A DNA stretch of 64,000 nucleotides. It comes from Hymenolepis diminuta (taxonomy: Eukaryota > Platyhelminthes > Cestoda > Cyclophyllidea > Hymenolepididae). The notes beneath the pieces are model-generated. The model was not told where the DNA came from. It was given only the letters and a program-made list of their open reading frames with translations, and made no database searches. This document shows positions 38,778 to 50,333 of this stretch, one piece after another. The DNA lies in the NCBI GenBank assembly GCA_900708905.1, contig CAADRB010000025.1:935331-999330 (forward strand), written 5' to 3'. A program made the translations under genes and the position numbers. Numbering within the stretch: position 1 is the first letter of the stretch; each line of letters begins with the position of its first letter.

Positions 38778-38963
38778 TTATATGTACACCGAAGAGGGGA
38801 AGGGGGGCAGATACACACTTGTCATCCACTGACTCCTACGCTTTGCTCTTATCTCCATCCTCACCTCTCTCCTGGCCTCTTGAACTCTCTTCGTGGTTTG
38901 CTCAATCAATTTTGGCATGTACAACTCTTGTGTTCTAATTTTAAAACTGTCATTTGCTGTCAC
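38778..38963 (-). CDS. Weak candidate exon, helical charged peptide
   Basis: A minus frame is rich in Glu, Arg and Lys (EQTTKRVQEARREVRMEIRA) and looks like an amphipathic helix. A possible acceptor (TTAAAATTAG) and an internal GAGAG|GTGAGG donor exist. The opposite strand holds a 105-codon frame (38691-39008), so at most one is real. No family was recognised. Confidence 0.18.
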   Translation of the reverse strand: MTANDSFKIRTQELYMPKLIEQTTKRVQEARREVRMEIRAKRRSQWMTSVYLPPFPSSVYI

Positions 38964-40292
38964 TATCTAGCAACGCTAAGTTGTGACCCTGATCATTCAT
39001 CCATGTGATAAACAAGAGCGTATACCACAACAAACTAGTGATCCTGTGAACATTCACTCTCAATAAAAAAAAACATTTTTAATACTCTTAAATTACGAAA
39101 AATGTTGGAAATCAATACTTAATGATCCCAAAACTTTGTAATATTTTTAAGATGTATTAATTTTTTCCTGATGTTTATTTATTTATTACATAATCATATA
39201 ATTAACTACTTAATCCATGATTTGTTTACTCATATCCTTAGGACTAGAGAGTCGAATATTTTTGATGCAGAAATTAGTAAATACTATTCATTATTAACAT
39301 GGAAAGGAATACAAAACAGACGAGTAATGAAGTCAGTAAATCATTGGTCTTACTTTACTTGAAATCTTGAACATTAAATTGTCCATATTTTTAAAAAATG
39401 AGAATTCATCATTTAACTCCCAGAGTCATTAGTGATATTATGTTCACTCTCTCCAGAGCTAGTTGACGGGTTGATTGAACTCCATGGTTGGACATGGCAC
39501 TTGACTTATTTATGCCTCCCTACAGCCAAGAACGAGTAGATAAGGCCAGCTACGACATATTTATCAGAACTCAACTTAATACAATTTATTTAATGTGAGC
39601 AATAAGAAATTAGTGTTATTTAAACAAAAAATTTTGAAAATAACAAGATTTTATTTTATATTTGGTCATTTAAAACTACGCCTTTATTGTGCATTTCTCT
39701 ATTTTTTCTCTCGCCGCAAATCGTCTAAATTTCGGTAATTAGCAAGCAACATAAAGATGGAATGAGTATGTTTTAAATTCTTACATCTATTCAGAGATAT
39801 TTAGTTAACCACTTTTGAGTATACATTATCAACTCAGAGAACACAACTTTAAACGGCTTCAGGTATGTTATTTTGAAGGATGAATCCCTTTTCTCCGAAA
39901 TATTTTATCTTACATCCTCTCTAATCATCACTAAATTTAATTATCTTTATAGTAATGTTTGTAAACTTTTAACCTTTCCTGTGACCCCATGCACTCTATA
40001 GACCAACATTGTGTACCCTCAGCTGACCTATTTCTCATCGATCGGAAAAGGTAAACATACCTCAGACGATAATAGCAGACACCGTTTAATTAACCCCTCT
40101 ATTAATCAGTCCTGTCTGCACTGACCCTTCCTTTTCCTACAATCATNTCGACCAATTAAACACGCATGCAACCATATCCTTATGCGTGTCCTCACCCAAA
40201 GTCTCCATTACAAATAGCCTCCATCAGACACACGACACCGAACACACCAAGGGACCCTACCTCGTCCAACGCCTCTTTCCATAGCTCCGTCC
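38964..40292. other. No gene recognised
   Basis: AT-rich. The 63-codon frame at 39171-39362 lacks support. One undetermined base is at 40147. Confidence 0.45.
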
Positions 40293-40734
40293 NNNNNNNN
40301 NNNNNNNNNNNNNNNNNNNNNNNNNNNNNNNNNNNNNNNNNNNNNNNNNNNNNNNNNNNNNNNNNNNNNNNNNNNNNNNNNNNNNNNNNNNNNNNNNNNN
40401 NNNNNNNNNNNNNNNNNNNNNNNNNNNNNNNNNNNNNNNNNNNNNNNNNNNNNNNNNNNNNNNNNNNNNNNNNNNNNNNNNNNNNNNNNNNNNNNNNNNN
40501 NNNNNNNNNNNNNNNNNNNNNNNNNNNNNNNNNNNNNNNNNNNNNNNNNNNNNNNNNNNNNNNNNNNNNNNNNNNNNNNNNNNNNNNNNNNNNNNNNNNN
40601 NNNNNNNNNNNNNNNNNNNNNNNNNNNNNNNNNNNNNNNNNNNNNNNNNNNNNNNNNNNNNNNNNNNNNNNNNNNNNNNNNNNNNNNNNNNNNNNNNNNN
40701 NNNNNNNNNNNNNNNNNNNNNNNNNNNNNNNNNN
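40293..40734. other. Assembly gap (442 N)
   Basis: Undetermined bases. All long frames spanning it (40166-40810 plus, 40208-40738 and 40257-40766 minus) are artefacts. Confidence 0.99.
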
Positions 40735-41126
40735 TCAACGCAATCCTTGTGTTGTTTTCTTTTCATTTACTGTTAGCCAACTACCGCTACAATTTTATAC
40801 CATTGCTTAACGGTAACTAAAACTGACAAAATTAGTGATTTTTTTTATGGCTCATTGTCAATTCTCTTCAATAAATAAGAGAATAAATAAATGACACAAA
40901 GAATCTCTAAGTGGTTCGGTGTCTTACCACAAATTATTTGTCTTTACTGAGACGGTGGGTGATTTCCACTACTTAGAGTTTACAAATTAAATAATGCATC
41001 CGTTTCATGAAAGTCGACTGGCAGTTATTCAATAATAAAATTCGTGTAAACTATATTTAATGAATATTAATCATTTTGATTTTCCAAATGATGTCACTGC
41101 CGTTTAATTACTGTTTCTTCTCGCAG
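40735..41126. other. No gene recognised
   Basis: AT-rich, ending in the pyrimidine tract of the candidate acceptor described in the next entry. Confidence 0.45.
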
Positions 41127-41284
41127 GTGTTAATTTTGAGTCTTGGGTTAATGATGCAAACGATGTGCACTTTGTTTTGCACCGAAATTTCACTTGTACT
41201 ATGAGAACGAAACTTTCCTATGTAAATAAGAAGAGTCAAGGTTTTGGATTTGCATTATGGCTAAATCATTATATGCAGTTTTAG
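41127..41284 (+). CDS. Candidate 3'-terminal exon of an unknown gene
   Basis: A strong acceptor (TTACTGTTTCTTCTCGCAG, ending at 41126) precedes a frame of 51 codons closed by TAG at 41282-41284. It begins, after two bases of a split codon, VNFESWVNDANDVHFVLHRN. The peptide has a balanced composition with several Trp, Phe, Cys and His residues, unlike the Lys/Ile/Asn-rich noise nearby. No family was recognised, and no upstream exon was found before the N gap. It could be the end of a gene whose body lies in or before that gap. Confidence 0.3.
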
Positions 41285-44200
41285 GAGAAAATCTGCTACT
41301 CGACATTAATCAAAATCCGTAAATTATAATCAAATGAAATTGGCAGGACTGGGACTGATTAAGTAAGGACATTGATCTGAAGGTGTTAGCAGATGAAAGA
41401 GCATTTAAATTGGGGGGCTTCAAAGTAAAATGTAACATTTAGTACTTTTTTTTGCTGGAATGTCCTTGAAATTAAAATTTCTGTGCACGTTGTACTGTAG
41501 AAATTAATTATCTTCCGTAAAATTAATCTTTTGGTTAAAATAATACGTCTTCCATCTAAAAGAAAAGGCCCCGTAAACCTAAAGATTGAAGTGGCGCTCC
41601 CACGTAATTCTGTATGAGACTAATTGGATGTGGGTCCAAGTCCTCATTCTTGTAAACCAATATTACCGTAATTTTTAACAATGTGTGTAGATATCTAAGC
41701 GTCAATCTAAAGCTCGCGAAATCCCTAAGAATGAAGTTTTAAGATCAAAGCGGTTTTGACTGCAACTTGATATACTTGAAAATCTTAGTATCGGGACGGA
41801 AATTACCTCATTAATCTTTCTCATCCCCCTAGACATATATTGTACTGAAGGCTCTGTCCCCCAAATCAAATCTCTGATACGACCGTTTTTATGAATTAAC
41901 TAAGTGAATGAAGTCACTGAGTTCCAACATGAATTCGCTTTGTTAAAAGTAAGTATTTGGAGTTCGAGTCAGTAGAAGAAAGGAAGCAATAGACAGATAT
42001 TTATTTATTTATTCATGATTTCTAAGAATGGGCAAGCATACAAACTAACAAAATTAAATTATTTGTGCCAGTAGAAACATTTAAAGTTGAACTCACATCT
42101 AAAAGTACCTTTGTGTATGTGAGTGAAGTGGATCTATCAGTAAAATGAAAATGATAAACTCTTAATAAAAGATATATTTAAAATTGTCATAAAGACAGGT
42201 TGTAGCAGGAATCCTGCTACCCACTAATCCATTATTAAAACCAAGAAATTAAAAGCTATTTCTGAGATGCACTTGGGTGAATTGAGTGTCCATTGCAGGG
42301 GAGGATAGTTCAGGATATTCAAATGCATACTTATATATTTTTAATGTTATCATCTATTAAAATCCCAAAGATAGAGAATGACAAACGGGGAGTGAAGGAT
42401 TCTTCCATTATATTGATGTGGTTTCAAATTTTACATAGAGGAAAACTGCTTCTCCTCAAAATAAGAAATAACTAAATCAAATAATTAGAAACAATAGCAA
42501 AAAGCCTATAGAAAATAACTCATCACTATGTTTAAATTAGCCTTATACAGCATTAATCCCAGTCACAGAATGAAAAATGTTAGCAGTGCGAAAGTATTGA
42601 GGAAATGTAAAAGGTAAATATTAAATTTGGTTCTTATAATGTTTTCTGCTGTTAGTTTTTAACAAAATCATAACTTAACATGAAAGGAGAGTGAAAAATT
42701 CGTTTAATTATGCGTGGAGCTTGAAGGTCATTTGTAACGAAATAAGGATAAGGAGCCACCAAATTGGGCTGTATATTCCCCTTTTAAAGACCAATGATTC
42801 TACTAAGGATAACAGGATACGGCAACCCCTTCCCCAGTGAGAAAACCAAGAGGTATATGGGACGTTTGGATATAAATGAAAGAGAAACGAGGAAGATGTG
42901 GAACGTGCGATTGAGAGAAAAGGGAAAAGGGAATGTACGGACTGAGGATAAACCAGGCTGTACGAAATAGACGAAATGAAATACGGTGTGATAGTTGACT
43001 GATTGCGCAGCATTTGTTCATTGATAAGCATTTGACAGTGGGAAGTAGAAGTATGAGTCACCAGGTACTGATCCATGAGCCGGAGTGTGCAGGTACTACA
43101 AATTCATGTACCATTTTCATTCCTAATCACTGATAAACACAATATCTTATCTTGAAAATCCTTTGTTTTCACACCTGACATATCGTGAATAAAAGTAATA
43201 TGAAATACACTTTCTTAGTTAGTAGATCTTTTATCAACTTTGTTCTTCTATGAATGCACGAAAATTTTTAAAAATCTCAGATGTTAATATCAAGAAGTAA
43301 AAGAGTGATATTGCCAGTGATTGGAATGATAAGTAATTTTTAGTTTATGATAAAACATGCCCATCTCTGGCTGTTGTAATATTACGAACCTAATCTCTGT
43401 TGCTAGACTATAATGAAATACGACAGTCTGAGAGAAGACAGTAGTTGACAGAAAAGGTGCTTCATTATACTGCCAAATCCCAGTGTGGATAATGTTAGGC
43501 CCACTTGGATGGAGAGGTATCCTGGAACTACTCCTATTGTAAACCCATATTCTTTAAAACTCTCTCTTTACCAGTGCCATTGGTCACAAATACTACTGCA
43601 AGCGCATCGATCTCATAACTTCTGATAGCATACGTGCACGTTGACCACTACGCCACCGGTGGACATGACACTATTACTTTTCCAAAACAATTTATAAGTT
43701 TGAAGGTCTCTCATATCTGCCCAAATCTGGATGAATGTGAAATTTGCCTAGAATAACTGACAGAAGTAGTGTACACCCGAATATAGATAAGACTTAAGGG
43801 CGGCACTAGCTGGAATACTTGGGATCTTAAGCTGTGTTTATCGAAGTTTAACCATCAGTTTAGCTAAATCTAATCTATTAAATATCTAAAAATGTCAGTG
43901 GAAAAAGATTATTAAGTTCATTATTTTATAACGAATGATTATATCGGAAACAACACATTCCTACACGAATCTTAAAGCGATTTTGGATTATCACATTAAC
44001 CATTATCACATTCTTATGCCTCTAAGGACAATTTAAACATTTTCGAAAGTGTAAAGGAAACTTACTTAACTAATGGAAACAGAGACTTGATGGAATCTCT
44101 GCTGGAGTTCACCTAAGCATGCCCTAACTCAAAGACAGCACAAAATTTCATTGAGCAAAAGATGTCTTTAAAAGAGGAAATATATTTATGTGAAATTATT

Positions 44201-44735
44201 CATTATTTTACCTTGAGAAAATTGACATTTAATTTTATGTTTTCCTCCCGTTATTATCGAACTAACGATTAAACCTTACATTGCATATTGTTACTAACAT
44301 GAATTACACAATACTGTGCATATTTCGATTTGGACTGTAATAAGTTTTCGTTAAAATAACTTATTTATATAAAACGGGTCATTATTATTTGGCCAAACGT
44401 ACTAAGTACATGGCCAAATTAGCTTAGCAAGATATTAAAACATATAAAATTATACTGTTCTCAATCAGGCAGAAACTTCATAGATTAGTTCTACCAATAA
44501 CCCCACTGTCGAAAACTAATTCAGTCTACTATCGTCAGTGTACTCGTAATGATTTTAAGTCAGGAAATTATCGTTTGTCATTAACCAAATACTTTGTTTT
44601 GACTTGACCTATGTAATCCTCCAGTGTATATGAATTAAATCCTCGTCTCGTCAACCTTTTAAGTAGCTGGAAATTGGTTGAAAAATATCGCCCGTCGATT
44701 TTTTATTTGGGAAACGGTTGTTTGATATAATATAT
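41285..44735. other. No supported gene; 122-codon minus frame
   Basis: 42708-43076 on minus is open for 122 codons but is dominated by Ser, Leu, Phe, Ile and Tyr and overlaps another frame (42803-43021). The plus strand is purine-rich here, which alone lowers stop-codon density on minus. I do not annotate it as coding. Confidence 0.45.
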
Positions 44736-44869
44736 TGTAGAAGAGGAGTTAATAAATGGTAGCTAGTGGCAATCCAGTTATGTTCAGACACAGAAGACCA
44801 AGAAGACCATTGCTAGGCCACAATGTATTGATAAACCGATAATGAGGAGCTTCAAGAAGGAATTATTCG
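44736..44869 (-). repeat. 3' LTR of the family-2 element
   Basis: Direct-repeat partner of 47540-47667, ending in CTACA (sense). Its first base pair has changed from TG to CG. Confidence 0.75.
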
Positions 44870-44880
44870 GTCCTCTCCCA
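44870..44880 (-). promoter_or_regulatory. Polypurine tract of the family-2 element
   Basis: Minus strand GGCTGGGAGAGGAC directly precedes the 3' LTR, the place where plus-strand DNA synthesis is primed. The surrounding block is shared with 63904-63935 at about 29 of 31 positions. Confidence 0.7.
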
Positions 44881-44949
44881 GCCTTGAGGTGCGTAAAGGC
44901 GATATAAATTTCTGGCTATGAATTGATCTGAGCATAATTATCCTTTTCA

Positions 44950-45429
44950 AACCAGGAATCTCACTCTTCAGAAGGTTGTACTAGTGAGGTGAAGGAAACC
45001 AGAAATTTGAACATGATAATTCGAAGAGAAACATAGTAGGATTTTAGTGTGCCTATTAACTTTTGATAGCTGGCATCCTTTTTGTCAAGTTTGCGACATT
45101 ATTGTGACAAGATGGTCAGAAGAAATGATCAGTAACTAGTTTGGCTGTCGCATGTTTGCCGGGGTGAGAGAGATTACGGAGAGACTAAAAAAATCTGGCG
45201 GCGTAAAGCTTTTGGAACAAAGGGCCTTGAGAAACCTATTGAGACGTCACACGTTATCAAATCCGGGGTTGTCGGCAATGGAAAATCTTTTAACTGAAGA
45301 TAAATTAGGCGATTTCGGAACTCTCGAAGCTTGGAGTTATTCTTTCAAGCTTCAGCAATGGAACGAAAATCGACGACTTTTGTTACAGCTTCGATATCGG
45401 TTCAATCAGCGACGATATTTTTCGTGCTT
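44950..45429 (-). pseudogene. Integrase N-terminal zinc-finger region, core deleted
   Basis: Continues from RNase H through a linker (KLREFRNRLIYLQLKDFPLP, then RPFVPKALRRQIF) to the HHCC region. LSHPG-like residues are followed by a damaged WP motif, KRCQLSKVNRHTK and SNYHVQISGF. The catalytic DDE core is absent: within 80 bp the sequence reaches the C-terminal tail and the polypurine tract. The 93-codon plus frame at 45152-45433 is antisense noise. Confidence 0.75.
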
Positions 45430-45800
45430 TTAACATGTTTGATGCAGCTGGTGAATCGTAGAATATAATTGAGGTGCCAGGTTTTGCGTGAAGAATAACG
45501 TTGAGAATAGGCTCAACTGGCATATGTGGACGGCTTGCGGTACGTGAGGATCGTAAATTTTCGGCCTTCTAGAAGATATCGAAAATGTTTCACCGTCTTG
45601 TGGACTGCCAAAGCCCTCATCCAAAGGTTCTGCAACGTGTTTAAGTGGGTTACTTTGGCGCAGGGAAAGGTGAGGGGTTGTAATACATCTCCTTTCCTTT
45701 GTTCCAGCACTGCGCCAAGAGCTACCCGTAAGACATCTGTGGTTAGTGTTAGAATTGCTTCCAGTTCGTGATATGCAAACGTTGAGCAATCCATGAATTA
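45430..45800 (-). pseudogene. RNase H remnant
   Basis: Reads TDVLRVALGAVLEQRKGDVL (from T-D-A-S-D-V-A-L-G-A-V-L), then AVHKTVKHFRYLLEGRKFTI followed by the degraded T-D-H-K-P-L (TYRKPST). After a frameshift, TWHLNYILRFTSCIKHVKS and NIVAD close the domain. These are the standard landmarks of Ty3/Gypsy RNase H, which degrades the RNA strand of the RNA-DNA hybrid. Shadow frames on plus (45526-45771) are not genes. Confidence 0.88.
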
Positions 45801-45839
45801 ATGAAAAATAGCATTCAAAGGAATCCAAACAAACCAAGT

Positions 45840-46180
45840 GGGATGGGAATGGTAGTCTTAGGAATATTTACTATAGTTATAGGAATTTGGTTATAGGCGC
45901 AGACAAGATGGATTTTGGAGATCTTATTCCGGAGGTTGGATGAAGAATCTGGTATATTAAGCATGGGATAGCTGACCGGGATTGTGATCAATTTGAGGGC
46001 GCGGTAGTCGCCATAAAGACTCCAATCACCAGATTTATTGGGACCATGTGGGGAGCGGATGATCAGTTACTGGAGGAATGACGAATAATACCAAGATCAA
46101 GCATGTATTCAAATTCGTCCTTGGCAAATTTATACCGAGCAGGAGAAAGACGACGGACCCGAGCTTCGTCAGGGTTTCCA
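45840..46180 (-). pseudogene. Reverse transcriptase remnant, active-site region deleted
   Basis: The N-terminal third of a Gypsy reverse transcriptase. It reads LDLGIIRHSSSN, then after a frameshift SGDWSLYGDYRALKL, then HLVCAYNQIPIT and the turn PLGLFGFL. The sequence then jumps directly into the RNase H region (about 45840). The palm with the YxDD catalytic aspartates is therefore missing. Confidence 0.85.
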
Positions 46181-46289
46181 TGGGTAATAACTGAATAGGT
46201 AATAGAGTGGTTTACAGGTTTATCACAACAGAGTTGGTGAGATGGTGAATTGGGAAGGTTGAATACAAGTTATAGGACAGTAGTTTGGA

Positions 46290-46620
46290 CAGAGGTATTT
46301 GGTACACTTGGAATGCAAGTTCGTTAGAGGATCAAGTGACTTTTCCTGCTGAGATCAAGAAGGAGACCTAAATGACAGAGGAAATCAACGCCGACGATAG
46401 GTTCGAAGACGTCAGCGATGATAAAAATCCCGCGAAAGGTACTGCAAAGACCAAAGTCCAGGTTGACAGATTTCTGGCCATATGTCTTGTTGGAAGAGTT
46501 GTTGGCAGTTATTAGGATGAGGGAGTGATGTGAGGAAGTTCGGTCAGTAGTAATAGTAAGGAAGTACGGAAATCTCGGCTCCGGAATAGATCAAATAAAT
46601 GTGCTGGAGTTCTGATTTTG
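46290..46620 (-). pseudogene. Protease (retropepsin) remnant, catalytic Asp lost
   Basis: The aspartic protease that would mature Gag-Pol. The flap and C-terminal strand region is well kept: KTYGQKSVNLDFGL, then FEPIVGVDFLCHLGLLLDLS at about 46370-46430. The active site should read (I/V)DSGAE or DTGAE, but at about 46570-46600 it reads IYSGAEISVLP, so the catalytic Asp is replaced by Tyr. A stop follows the domain. Confidence 0.75.
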
Positions 46621-46639
46621 AAGAAGAAGGCGGTGACAT

Positions 46640-47520
46640 AAGTGCTCACTGTGCCCGATAGCAGTTTCCACCACGATTTCTGGGTTTGATCGTTTCCCTA
46701 ACTGGTCTGGAACTGACAGGGTAATAAAAACTGGCGTGTCGAAGTACAGTATCTGAAGTAATAATAGAAAATATTGTTTCCTCTGTTTTATCGTCTTCCG
46801 GATTTTGAAGCATGTCTGGATGGAGAACGCCTGGTCTGTTGAATGGGTGAGTGCGTGGTTGAGTTAAGGCATTAACTTTTGTCTCCAGTCTTATTAAGCG
46901 CTCTTCCCAACCTGCCGTTCGTTAGTTTTTGGTTGAGGTGGTGTGTGGGATATGGGGAATCTCCTCTGTTCTAGAGGATTCGGCATTTTTAATTATATTT
47001 TTAGCCATTTCTGTTAATAATTCCATCGGCTGTGTTTTGTTTGTGTTTGCTGAGATAGGCTGGATGTAGAGCAGAGGTTTTTAAAAAAAACGATTTTCAA
47101 AAATCTGTATCAAACGAATCTCTCGATGTAAGCAATTTCATCCTACTAAACAACGCAGTAGACCTCAAATGTTCACTGCACTCCTGTTGAACTAACATCT
47201 GTACCCGCTCGGCTGTAGATGGTTGGGTAAATTGTAAGATAGCAGTTTGATTTCACCATAGAAGTTCAGAGAAGACTTTTGTATGGCATTTGCAAACTGA
47301 GCAGTGTGAGACGGCGGGATGGCTTCTCTATGAACATGGAATCTGTTAATTTGACCCCCTTTTTGTCTTTCTTGATATGGGATTCTAAGATCACAAATAG
47401 ACCTGGGGCACGTTCCGGTAAAAATTCACATAGGTTTGCCGGATTAATCTGATTGACCTGAAGAGGGGGAGAATAGGTCACCTCAGATACCGTTTTCGCA
47501 TCATCCAGAATGATCATGTC
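46640..47520 (-). pseudogene. gag remnant of the family-2 element
   Basis: Gag forms the particle and binds the element RNA. Fragments in changing frames follow the expected order: a hydrophobic/aromatic N-terminal region (47266-47520); TAERVQMLVQQECSEHLRST near 47130-47200, the conserved capsid segment of Mag/Mdg-type gags; a Glu/Lys stretch IIKNAESSRTEEIPHIPHTT near 46940-47000; and a region with DWRQKLMP/ RLETKVNALTQPRT. At least four frameshifts or stops are present. No intact zinc knuckle was seen. Confidence 0.7.
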
Positions 47521-47525
47521 CTTTA

Positions 47526-47536
47526 CGGAGTCACCA
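47526..47536 (-). promoter_or_regulatory. Primer-binding site (TGGTGACTCCG)
   Basis: Immediately inside the 5' LTR, after a 3-nt spacer, minus strand reads TGGTGACTCCG. It starts with the TGG complementary to a tRNA CCA end, as expected for first-strand priming. The tRNA is not identified with certainty. Confidence 0.7.
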
Positions 47537-47539
47537 ATT

Positions 47540-47667
47540 TGTAGCAAAGTTCATAAACAGTAGCTAGCAATTATCGAGTTAAGTTCAGACGCAGCAGACC
47601 GAGAGTATTATTAGGCCACAATGTATTGATAAAACAACAATGAGGAGGTTTAAGCGAGAATCCTTCA
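47540..47667 (-). repeat. 5' LTR of the family-2 element
   Basis: In sense orientation it starts TGAAGGATTCTCG and ends TTTGCTACA. It shares with the 3' LTR the block AGGCCACAATGTATTGATAAA (plus strand) and GTAGCTAG. Confidence 0.75.
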
Positions 47668-48464
47668 ATATAAAGCCCTCTGTAAGTGATTCTTCACAGA
47701 AATTTGACTCATTATTTGTGGAACGTTCAAAACCGTATTATGGCAGAAATTCGGCAATGGTCTCACCACAGTTGATGTCAATATATTGCAAAAAAATTAC
47801 CCTGGGTGCCAGTTTCAACTCTATTTATTACAGAATATATAAATACTATAACATCTCTGAAACGTGCTAATACACTCCAAAAGTGTATTTCATATATATA
47901 TTTTATGTTCTAATTGGTGATTTGGAATTTGTATGAAAAGATAAAATCCATTAAGTTGTGGTTGCGGCTAACCTGTACTTTTGTTATGAAAAGGAGTGGA
48001 TATTAATTATAGTATCGACGGCGACAGCTGATGAAAATGGTTAATAGGGAAATAGCCAATTCCCATTTTCTTACCACAGTGTTACCAAATTACCTCTCAG
48101 CAAAATGAAAGGGTGCTGAGAAACGTTTCCATAAACAAGTTTTGGACAAACAAATATGATTACTTCGTATTCAATAAATAATAGTATTAACAAATCAACT
48201 AATTCATATTGAGAATCATATTGAGCAACATCAAATTAGCCACAACAACATCAGACCGATGAAATTAATTATTTTTTTATCTTTAGTTTGTGATCAATAA
48301 TTAGTTATTAATAAGAATAATGGACCATACGCAGAGTTAAAAGAGTGATCAGCAATAAATTTATAACCTTCGTTACAAATTTAATAAGTCTATGAAGTGA
48401 GTATAAGAAATAATGCATTTATTAATCAGCTAAAGAAAAAGAATACAAGATGCGAACTAAACAT
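47668..48464. other. No gene recognised
   Basis: AT-rich spacer between the family-2 element and LITAF-B. The 76-codon plus frame that starts inside the LTR (47640-47870) is not supported. Confidence 0.45.
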
Positions 48465-49030
<566 letters not shown>

Positions 49031-49961
49031 TTCTAATCAAATAAAAATTAGAGACATAAAATTATGCAAAGGACACATGGTGGTAAATAGTTAATCAGCA
49101 AGAGGTAATTTTCCCCACATTTATGTTAAATGTGTCAAATAAAGTAAATATTTATCAACAAAGTCCTACAAGTCTACCAGTTTCCTCAATTCCTAGCACA
49201 TCTCTCTTACCAAGTATTGATAGAATTGCGAATGAAATATCGCGAAGGTTGCTTAAATACTATGCTATACAGTAAAATTTTACATATGAATGCAACAGGT
49301 ATTGAAAAATAACAAAATAATATTTATCCAGTTCTTATTTATAAAATTATTTTAAAGTATCTATTAAAATCAATTTAAAGTGAACTAAAAATTTAATGAA
49401 TTCTATATTCAAAACTTTCTGTTAACATTGATATTGTTTTGCTATTTATATATGCAGTTGAATCACTTTTGCTCCTAAATATTTTTTGCAATTTCGGGCA
49501 TGATTATTTGGGAAAGTAAATTTACTAAACATTTGCATTTGATTAATAAATGGCGAATGAACTGGCGTTTAAATTGTCATACCTTATTTCGAAACTGGCG
49601 TAATAGTTAATCTTATTTATTTATATTAAATATTTCACAGTTATCATTATCATATAACTTTTAAACAAAGACTTTTAGATTTCAACTTCAGTCAAAATAC
49701 TCTCATTTATAAGACTATTCAGAAAAATGACAATATCCGTTTGAGAAGTGCATACTTTGGAATGTAATAATGAAATCATAAAGCAGAAAACCAGTAACGT
49801 TATTGGAATAGGTGAATATACCATTTTTTAAATAGTCAAAAACCGATATTCATGAACTATTTTCATGACAAGATAATTATTTAAACGCAGATAATGTTTT
49901 TTTTCCACTCGGTTTGTTAGGTTTTCTCAGTTGGAATTAAACTTGCCTTTTATAATCAGTT
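49031..49961. other. No gene recognised; presumed upstream region of LITAF-B
   Basis: AT-rich. No TATA/initiator pair could be defended. Confidence 0.45.
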
Positions 49962-50258
49962 TGCTGTAACGTAACCAACTAGGAGTTCGGGTAGTAATCC
50001 AGCAGAGCCAACAATCTAGAAAACTCGGTAACATAGCAACTTAACACAGAAGCTAATACCCCACGGCAGATCACAGGGCACATTATAGTCAACACGCGTG
50101 TATTCACGAAACTCGCTCTCAGTCGGTATCGGCTTTAACAAATAAGAATAATTATCAAGTGTCAAGTGTATCGGTGGGGAAATAAATAAAGAAATTACAT
50201 TTTTATTCATGGAGGAAACATTAGGAGCTGGGGAAAATAATAATAATTTCTTCTAACA
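49962..50258 (-). repeat. 3' LTR, family 1, copy D
   Basis: 297 bp, from TGTTAGAAGAAA to GTTACGTTACAGCA in sense. The minus frames at 50016-50210 and 50207-50395 are LTR-derived. Confidence 0.9.
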
Positions 50259-50270
50259 TCTCCCCTCTTA
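50259..50270 (-). promoter_or_regulatory. Polypurine tract of the family-1 element
   Basis: Minus strand AAGAGGGGAGA directly precedes the TGTTAG start of the LTR. It is the only family-1 copy with this tract, which marks it as a 3' LTR. Confidence 0.8.
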
Positions 50271-50333
50271 GGCAAATCACCCGCAGGTCTTCGAAGACGG
50301 ATCGATCTGGAGACGAGAAGGTTTCCATCTTGT

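Larger units (their letters stand above)
44736..47667 (-). mobile_element. Decayed, shrunken Ty3/Gypsy element (family 2)
   Basis: A whole but defective LTR retrotransposon of 2.9 kb on minus. In order it shows a 5' LTR (47540-47667, 128 bp), a primer-binding site (47526-47536), gag, protease, reverse transcriptase, RNase H, the integrase zinc-finger region, a polypurine tract (44870-44880) and a 3' LTR (44736-44869, 134 bp). Gag without a long capsid-type ORF and the order PR-RT-RH-IN fit Ty3/Gypsy; the wording of RT (SGDWSLYGDYRAL) is close to Mag/Mdg-like lineages. Deletions have removed the RT active-site region and the integrase core, and frameshifts are frequent. Both LTRs lack the middle 200 bp present in the relative at 63577-63903. 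Flanks are AT-repeats (ATATA/TATAT), so a target duplication is only suggestive. Confidence 0.85.

Noticed and set aside
40166..40810. Long open frames (170-214 codons) on both strands
   Set aside because: They consist almost wholly of the 442-bp run of N and carry no sequence information.
42708..43076. 122-codon minus-strand open frame
   Set aside because: Composition follows a purine-rich plus strand, it overlaps another frame, and it has no domain, splice context or homologous pattern.
45152..45771. Two plus-strand frames of 93 and 81 codons
   Set aside because: Antisense to the RNase H and integrase remnants, which show clear motifs on minus.
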